Below are positions 6,571 through 11,736 of a stretch of 11,736 bases of DNA, piece by piece. Made by a program: the position numbers and the translations under genes. Numbering within the stretch: position 1 is the stretch's first letter; the number at the start of each line of letters is the position of its first letter. Under the pieces are notes generated by a model. It saw only the letters and a program-made list of their open reading frames with translations, was not told where the DNA came from and did no database searches. The DNA comes from JAVMKJ01 sp031732875 (lineage in GTDB: Bacteria; Pseudomonadota; Gammaproteobacteria; Competibacterales; Competibacteraceae), in the NCBI GenBank assembly GCA_031732875.1, contig JAVMKL010000294.1, forward strand, positions 1 through 11,736, given 5' to 3'.

Positions 6571-6825
6571 ATGACTCTGTCCGATATCGACTCATCCACC
6601 GACATTATCGCCAGCGATGGATACACGCTTCATCGCCTGAACCCGAGCCTTTCTTCCCCGGGCGACCCGCCACCGGTATTGATGGACGCCGCCGGCAGGA
6701 CGTTCCACCCTTGGGAAGTGGAATTGCGGCGCTGGCCTCCCGGAACCGAGGCCGACCTGCGACGCGGCGGTTATCTTTCCGATCGGCCAGCCGACACGGA
6801 ACTCTGGTGCAATTGCGCGGATTAA
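6571..6825 (+). CDS. Small hypothetical protein
   Basis: An 84-codon frame from ATG 6571 to TAA 6823-6825. The product is acidic and soluble, with no signal or membrane segment. It contains ASDGYTLHRLNPS, HPWEVELRRWPPGTEADLRRGG and a C-terminal LWCNCAD. I do not recognise a family. It is kept because the composition looks like protein, it fills a gap between two good genes, and a possible -10 box lies just upstream. Its Shine-Dalgarno sequence is poor (GGGA). A frame of similar length on the opposite strand (6605-6898) is less protein-like. dedA follows on the same strand after 86 bases. The closing Cys-x-Cys could bind metal or form a disulfide, but a single pair is not evidence of function. 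Confidence 0.5.
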   Translation: MTLSDIDSSTDIIASDGYTLHRLNPSLSSPGDPPPVLMDAAGRTFHPWEVELRRWPPGTEADLRRGGYLSDRPADTELWCNCAD

Positions 6826-6911
6826 ATGTTAGACAACGCATCCGCATCCAGCCACGAAAACGTCGATCATTGTCGTTCCACCCATCATTCGACCACAACC
6901 GGATTCACCAT

Positions 6912-7571
6912 ATGGATTTCGTATCCGACTTCCTATCCTTCTTCCTGCATCTCGACCGACACCTGACCGAACTGGCCGGCCAGTATGGCGGCTGGATTTA
7001 CGGCATCCTGTTCCTGATCGTGTTCTGCGAAACCGGTCTGGTGGTCACGCCGTTCCTGCCCGGCGATTCCCTGCTGTTCGCCGCCGGTTCGCTGGCCGCC
7101 ATCGGCCAAATGAACATTCACGCCCTGTTTCTGCTGATGGCCTTTGCCGCCATCGCCGGCAACACGGTCAATTACGCGGTGGGCCGTTATTTGGGCGAAC
7201 GCGCGTTCGGCGCCGACGCCCGGCTTCTCAAGCAGGAGTATCTGGACCGCACTCACCGATTTTTCGAACGGCACGGCGGCAAAACCATCATCATTACCCG
7301 CTTCGTGCCGATCGTGCGCACCTTCGCGCCGTTCGTGGCCGGCGCCGGCGGCATGAGCTACGGCCGTTTTCAGTGGTACAACGTGACCGGCGGCGTAGCC
7401 TGGACCGCCTCGTTTCTGTACGGCGGCTATTTTTTCGGCAACCTGCCCTTCGTCAAGCAGAACTTCACCCTGGTGATTCTCGCCATCATTATTCTGTCGA
7501 TCATGCCGGGCGTCGTCGAATACTGGCGGCATCGTCGTGCCCCCGCTGGAACCAGCGTGGAAAACTCGTAG
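6912..7571 (+). CDS. dedA: DedA family inner-membrane protein
   Basis: A 219-residue integral membrane protein, the same length as E. coli DedA and close to it in sequence (VFCETGLVVTPFLPGDSLLF, RFVPIVRTFAPFVAG). The DedA/VTT superfamily moves lipids across membranes. Several bacterial members recycle undecaprenyl phosphate, and E. coli relatives YqjA and YghB support cell division, envelope charge balance and drug tolerance. The residues known to be essential in YqjA/YghB are present at matching positions: E40, D52, R130 and R136. The re-entrant loop motif around E40-PG51 and the F-x-R-x-x-P-x-x-R stretch (129-136) are intact. Hydrophobic helices lie at about 28-48, 54-66, 70-92, 156-176 and 184-204. 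The frame is open upstream to about 6711, but homology starts at MDFVSDFLSF, so the ATG at 6912 is used. Its ribosome site is weak (CCGGA). The stop is immediately followed by the gltA promoter. Confidence 0.93.
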   Translation: MDFVSDFLSFFLHLDRHLTELAGQYGGWIYGILFLIVFCETGLVVTPFLPGDSLLFAAGSLAAIGQMNIHALFLLMAFAAIAGNTVNYAVGRYLGERAFGADARLLKQEYLDRTHRFFERHGGKTIIITRFVPIVRTFAPFVAGAGGMSYGRFQWYNVTGGVAWTASFLYGGYFFGNLPFVKQNFTLVILAIIILSIMPGVVEYWRHRRAPAGTSVENS

Positions 7572-7574
7572 AGT

Positions 7575-7601
7575 TTGCAAGCCGAATCAGCCCTGTATAA
7601 T
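7575..7601 (+). promoter_or_regulatory. Sigma70-type promoter upstream of gltA
   Basis: TTGCAA at 7575-7580 and a perfect TATAAT at 7596-7601 are 15 bases apart (16 if TTTGCA is used). They begin four bases after the dedA stop and about 150 bases before gltA. The perfect -10 makes this the best promoter in the window. It implies a leader of about 145 bases. Confidence 0.6.
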
Positions 7602-7656
7602 CAACCCTGCGCGATGCCCGTCGGCCAACCCGCCATCGGAAACGCGAGGAAAGTGT

Positions 7657-7679
7657 CACCGGCCGCCACCCGGCCGGTG
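7657..7679 (+). promoter_or_regulatory. Stem-loop in the gltA leader
   Basis: CACCGGCCG (7657-7665) and CGGCCGGTG (7671-7679) are perfect 9-base inverted arms around a five-base loop. No T-run follows, so it is not a normal terminator. It lies between the promoter and the gltA ribosome site (GGAG at 7743-7746) and could stabilise the leader or bind a regulator. The function is unknown. Confidence 0.5.
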
Positions 7680-7754
7680 GATTCACCAATACCTCAACAT
7701 CAGAAACCCTACGAATACAACCCACTGCATCCTTAGACTATCGGAGCCCAAACC

Positions 7755-9041
<1,287 letters not shown>

Positions 9042-9078
9042 TCCCGACGGTCGGCTCTCGTCCGGTCAGGCTGGCCAT

Positions 9079-9110
9079 CCGGGTTCCGAAATCACCACTT
9101 CGGAACCCGG
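9079..9110 (+). terminator. Terminator-like hairpin after gltA
   Basis: CCGGGTTCCGAA (9079-9090) and TTCGGAACCCGG (9099-9110) are perfect 12-base inverted arms around an eight-base loop, starting 38 bases after the gltA stop. No good T-run follows (CCCGAATTGT), so it may act as a weak bidirectional terminator or a 3'-end stabiliser rather than a classical intrinsic terminator. Confidence 0.65.
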
Positions 9111-9137
9111 CCCGAATTGTCTCGATCTTTATCTATC

Positions 9138-10628
9138 ATGTGGGACTTCTCCGCTTACGATGATTTTTGCCGCGACTTCATCGGCCTCGCTACTCAATAC
9201 CGATTGGCCGACGGCCAAGTGACTCGCCGCCACTATCTGGACTCCGCCGCCTCGACGCTGGCGCTGCGCTGCGCTCGCCAGGTCGCGGACGAATTGCTGC
9301 CCCACTACGCCAATACCCACAGCGAACTGCATTTTTCCGCCCGGATCGCCAGCCACGCCTACGATTGGGCGCACGCAGAAGTCCTCAGGTTCCTCCAGGC
9401 CACCCCCGAGCATTACACCGCCGTCTTCGCCGGCAGTGGCTGCACCGCTCCGCTCAATCGCCTGGCGCGGGCGCTGGCGGCGCGTCGGCCGGAACGGGAC
9501 GTGGTGCTGGTGTCGCTGATGGAGCATCACGCCAACGATCTGCCGCATCGCAAGCACGCCGGTCGGGTGCTCCATGTCCCGCTGACCGGCGAGGCGCCGG
9601 CCCTGGGAGCGGTGGATCGGGCGGCGCTGGCGCGCTTGTTGGAGCAATACTCCGGCCGGGTCAACTACGTCGCCGTCGCGGCGGCCAGCAACGTCACCGG
9701 AATCGTAAATCCGGTGCACGACATCGCCGAACTGGCTCACGCCCATGGCGCCTGGGCGGTCGTGGATGCGTCCCAATATCTGCCCCACGCCCCGCTTCCA
9801 GTCGGCGACACAGGCGCGACCGAACGGGAACTGGACGCCGTGGTGTTTTCCGGTCATAAACTGTACGCCCCTGGATCGCCGGGCGTGGCGGTGGTGCGGC
9901 GGGCGCTGCTGGAACAAGACGAGCCGGACGAGGTCGGGGGCGGCATGGTGGACGAGGTTTCTCTTACCGGCCACCAAGTGACCGGGCGATTTCCCGACCG
10001 CGAGGAGGCCGGCACCCCGAACATCCTGGGCGCGGTACAGCTCGGCGCGGTGTTGAACGTGCTGCGCCGGGTCGGCATGGAGCGAGTTCGCGCCGCCGAT
10101 CAACGCTTGTTGCGGCATGCTCTCGCCGAGCTGGCGGCCATTCCCGGTTTGCGCCTGTATGGCGACACCGACCTGGAGCGGACTCCCCGGCTGGGGGTGA
10201 TCGCCTTCAACCTGGCGGGACTGGAGCACGGCCTAGTCGCCGCCGTGCTGAACGACTATCACAACGTCGCCGTTCGCAACGGCTGTTTCTGCGCTCATCC
10301 CTACGTCCGCGAACTGCTGAAGCCGGACTTGTGGGCGCTCGATTTCGACCCCGATGTCGAGGACGCGGATGCGCTGCTCGAACCCTGGCTGGGCATGGCG
10401 CGCGCCAGTCTCGGCCCGTACACCAGCCAGGACGACATCGCGGCGCTGCTCGCCGGGATTCGCGATCTACTGGCCCGACCCGATTATTACCGGGCGCTTT
10501 ATCGGGCGGACGCCGAGGGCAATTTTCACCACCGAACGTTCCACGCTCCGGCTGAATCCCTGTTCGACCCCGAGACGGCGCTCGACCGGGCGCTGGAACG
10601 ACTGAGCGACGCGAAGGACGTGCTATAG
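9138..10628 (+). CDS. Aminotransferase class V / cysteine-desulfurase-like PLP enzyme
   Basis: A 496-residue fold-type-I PLP enzyme. PLP-site residues are visible: SLMEHHAND (H130/H131), VVDASQYLPHA (D210) and FSGHKLYAPG (Schiff-base K241 preceded by H240), with EEAGTPNILGAVQLG (289-303) near the dimer interface. The position of the mobile catalytic Cys in SufS/CsdA-type enzymes (RxGxxCAxP) is occupied by RNGCFCAHP, with C383 and C385, so sulfur or selenium transfer from cysteine is possible. The protein is about 90 residues longer than SufS, with most of the excess at the C-terminus (about 430-496). That makes it a divergent subfamily, and the real substrate is uncertain. No suf/isc scaffold genes are adjacent. 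The start is taken at ATG 9138; a TTG at 9117 is in frame but lies too near the gltA hairpin. The Shine-Dalgarno sequence is weak for both. Confidence 0.85.
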   Translation: MWDFSAYDDFCRDFIGLATQYRLADGQVTRRHYLDSAASTLALRCARQVADELLPHYANTHSELHFSARIASHAYDWAHAEVLRFLQATPEHYTAVFAGSGCTAPLNRLARALAARRPERDVVLVSLMEHHANDLPHRKHAGRVLHVPLTGEAPALGAVDRAALARLLEQYSGRVNYVAVAAASNVTGIVNPVHDIAELAHAHGAWAVVDASQYLPHAPLPVGDTGATERELDAVVFSGHKLYAPGSPGVAVVRRALLEQDEPDEVGGGMVDEVSLTGHQVTGRFPDREEAGTPNILGAVQLGAVLNVLRRVGMERVRAADQRLLRHALAELAAIPGLRLYGDTDLERTPRLGVIAFNLAGLEHGLVAAVLNDYHNVAVRNGCFCAHPYVRELLKPDLWALDFDPDVEDADALLEPWLGMARASLGPYTSQDDIAALLAGIRDLLARPDYYRALYRADAEGNFHHRTFHAPAESLFDPETALDRALERLSDAKDVL

Positions 10629-10629
10629 T
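10621..10629 (+). promoter_or_regulatory. Possible extended -10 promoter element
   Basis: TGCTATAGT matches the TGnTATAAT extended -10 pattern at all but one base and overlaps the stop codon of the PLP enzyme gene. No good -35 lies 17 bases upstream, which extended -10 promoters can do without. It would drive the small lipoprotein and XpaC-like genes. Confidence 0.35.
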
Positions 10630-10653
10630 TATCCGCATTGTGGTTCACCGAGC

Positions 10654-10668
10654 GAATCCGTCGTCATG
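10654..10668 (+). repeat. First copy of a 15-base repeated translation start region
   Basis: GAATCCGTCGTCATG, ending in the ATG of the 45-codon gene at 10666. The identical 15 bases recur at 10809-10823, ending in the ATG of the XpaC-like gene. Confidence 0.9.
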
Positions 10669-10803
10669 CCTGATTTCCTGCGCAAATTCATCGGTCTGTT
10701 GCTGATTATCGCCGCCGTCGGCGTCGCCTCCTGCCAGGCGCTCGTCGCTTCCTGCTCCACCTCGCCCCCCGCTCTCCCCACCGTGCTCGCGCCGCGCGGC
10801 TGA
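10666..10803 (+). CDS. Candidate small lipoprotein (45 residues)
   Basis: A 45-codon frame from ATG 10666 to TGA 10801-10803. The product begins MPDFLRKFIG (positive residues R6, K7), followed by a hydrophobic core LLLIIAAVGV and two lipobox-like sites, VAS-C23 and VAS-C30. It ends in a Pro-rich tail (PPALPTVLAPRG). This is the layout of a very small lipoprotein that would be lipid-anchored on Cys23 or Cys30, leaving only about 16-23 mature residues. It lies 37 bases after the PLP enzyme stop and 17 bases before the XpaC-like start, on the same strand, and shares its 15-base start region with that gene. No family is recognised. It could instead be a duplicated non-coding leader, because no Shine-Dalgarno sequence is present. 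Confidence 0.45.
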   Translation: MPDFLRKFIGLLLIIAAVGVASCQALVASCSTSPPALPTVLAPRG

Positions 10804-10808
10804 TTCCG

Positions 10809-10823
10809 GAATCCGTCGTCATG
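10809..10823 (+). repeat. Second copy of the 15-base repeated translation start region
   Basis: GAATCCGTCGTCATG, ending in the ATG of the XpaC-like gene at 10821. It is identical to 10654-10668, with copies 155 bases apart. Confidence 0.9.
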
Positions 10824-11736
10824 GGCCGCCTTTTGCTCCTGGCCGGCGCCGTCCTGATCCCGCTGACCGCCCTGATCCTGCTGCTGAAACGGATGATCCA
10901 GTCCATGGCCGAACGTTACCGCCTGCCCTCTGGTCACTTCCCCTCCCCCAAGGGGCTTCTGATGTTCCTGCTGCCCCTGCCGGCGTTGATCGCCGCCATC
11001 GTCTCGCTCGCGCGCGGCGACCTGAGCGGCCTGCTCGGCAACACCGTCGGCTACGGACTGTTCCTGGCCGGTGCGCTGCTGTTGCGCCGTGGCCTGCTGG
11101 CGGAGATGGATTACGACCGTCGCCGGGTCGCCAAGACACCCTGGCCGCTCAAGACGCTGGGCGTTGGCATCATCGCCCTGGCGACTGGCGTCACCGCCTG
11201 GCTCGGCGCTCGTTATGCACCGATCATGGCCGGCGCCTTCGGCCTGGCCGCCCTGCTCGGCTGCTATCTCAACTACGGTTTCGATCCGCGCGCGGCCAAG
11301 CGTTTTACCGACAGCGATGGCGTGGACACCACCGACCGGGTGCTGGAAGCGCTGGCGCAAGCCGAGAGCGCCATCGCCTCCATCGAGCAGGCCACCCGCG
11401 ACATCCGCAACGCCGAACTGAACGGCCGGCTGCGGCGCATCACCGAACTGGCCCGGCAAATTCTGAAACTGCTGGAGGAAGACCCGCGCGATCTGCGCCG
11501 CGCTCGCAAGTTCCTCAACGTCTATCTGGATGGCGCCAAACAGGTCGTCGAAGGTTACGCCCGGACGCACCCGCGCGTGAGCGCGCCGGATTTGGAGGAC
11601 AACTTTCGCCGGGTGTTGTCCACCATCGAGGAGGTCTTTCAGGAACAGCAGCAAAAATTGCTGGAAACCGATGTCACCGATCTCGACGTGCGGATCGAGG
11701 TCTTGACCACCCAACTGAAGCGGGAAGGAGTGATTT
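10821..11736 (+). CDS. XpaC-like (5-bromo-4-chloroindolyl phosphate hydrolysis family) membrane protein, 3' edge cut
   Basis: 305 codons are visible and the window ends one base into codon 306. The N-terminal half has hydrophobic segments at about 2-22, 46-64, 71-88, 112-129 and 133-151. The C-terminal half is a soluble helical, charged region with RRARKFLNVYLDGAKQVVEGYA (226-247), LEDNFRRVLSTIEEVFQEQQ (258-277) and a closing TDLDVRIEVLTTQLKREG (286-303). This pattern matches the XpaC family, whose usual end is close to 'LKREG', so the stop is probably only a codon or so beyond the edge. XpaC proteins are commonly encoded next to telA, a toxic-anion (tellurite) resistance gene, and telA would be my first guess for the next gene downstream. 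The biochemical role is not settled; the family name comes from an indirect phenotype in Bacillus. The start is ATG 10821, again without a clear Shine-Dalgarno sequence. Confidence 0.82.
   Translation, partial: MGRLLLLAGAVLIPLTALILLLKRMIQSMAERYRLPSGHFPSPKGLLMFLLPLPALIAAIVSLARGDLSGLLGNTVGYGLFLAGALLLRRGLLAEMDYDRRRVAKTPWPLKTLGVGIIALATGVTAWLGARYAPIMAGAFGLAALLGCYLNYGFDPRAAKRFTDSDGVDTTDRVLEALAQAESAIASIEQATRDIRNAELNGRLRRITELARQILKLLEEDPRDLRRARKFLNVYLDGAKQVVEGYARTHPRVSAPDLEDNFRRVLSTIEEVFQEQQQKLLETDVTDLDVRIEVLTTQLKREGVI

Noticed and set aside
6826..6966. Short frame starting at an ATG directly after the small-gene stop and overlapping dedA
   Set aside because: It overlaps the conserved start of DedA, is Ser/Thr/His-rich and has no ribosome site of its own.
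9129..10229. A 366-codon open frame on the minus strand opposite the PLP enzyme
   Set aside because: It is an antisense shadow of a gene with a clear Lys241 PLP site.
10629..11714. A 361-codon open frame on the minus strand opposite the XpaC-like gene
   Set aside because: The plus-strand frame has membrane helices and a recognised family pattern. The minus frame is rich in Gln, Gly, Arg and Ala, as expected for an antisense shadow in GC-rich DNA.

Overview
The window is GC-rich, densely coded DNA of proteobacterial character, most likely from a gammaproteobacterium. The clues are a DedA protein close to the Escherichia coli one in length and motifs, a 428-residue Gram-negative-type citrate synthase with the same catalytic residue numbering as E. 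coli GltA to within one position, and secreted or membrane proteins with ordinary Gram-negative signals. No rRNA, tRNA, CRISPR array or intact insertion sequence was seen. The genus cannot be fixed from the sequence alone.

Layout, left to right. (1) 1-870: the C-terminal end of a protein cut by the window edge, possibly DUF6765-like. It is followed by a gene-poor stretch of about 370 bases holding what looks like a decayed, frameshifted TerD-family fragment. (2) 871-3420, plus strand: an AMP-forming acyl-CoA synthetase/ligase, then after 12 bases a tyrosine recombinase with a complete catalytic set. (3) 3593-6491, minus strand: three genes read in the order secreted IalB-like protein, membrane-anchored c-type-haem HAMP sensor, soluble Ser/Thr protein kinase. 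The sensor stop and kinase start are one base apart. (4) 6571-7571, plus strand: a small hypothetical protein and dedA. (5) 7575-9110: a sigma70-like promoter, a leader hairpin, gltA (citrate synthase) and a strong terminator-like hairpin. (6) 9138-11736, plus strand: a fold-type-I PLP enzyme related to cysteine desulfurases, a 45-codon candidate lipoprotein, and a membrane protein of the XpaC (5-bromo-4-chloroindolyl phosphate hydrolysis) family that reaches the right edge.

How the genes may work together. The most interesting unit is the minus-strand trio. A Tll0287/DUF3365-like extracytoplasmic domain with one CxxCH haem site is joined by a transmembrane helix to a HAMP domain that ends without any output domain, and a complete PknB-type kinase without a membrane segment is encoded next to it. 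The simplest reading is a split haem- or redox-sensing receptor kinase, but that link is inference. The right-hand XpaC-like gene belongs to a family often found beside telA (toxic-anion/tellurite resistance); a TerD-like fragment lies at the far left, though the two are about 10 kb apart. gltA and dedA are housekeeping genes. The recombinase and the decayed stretch to the left suggest a locally variable region next to a stable core.
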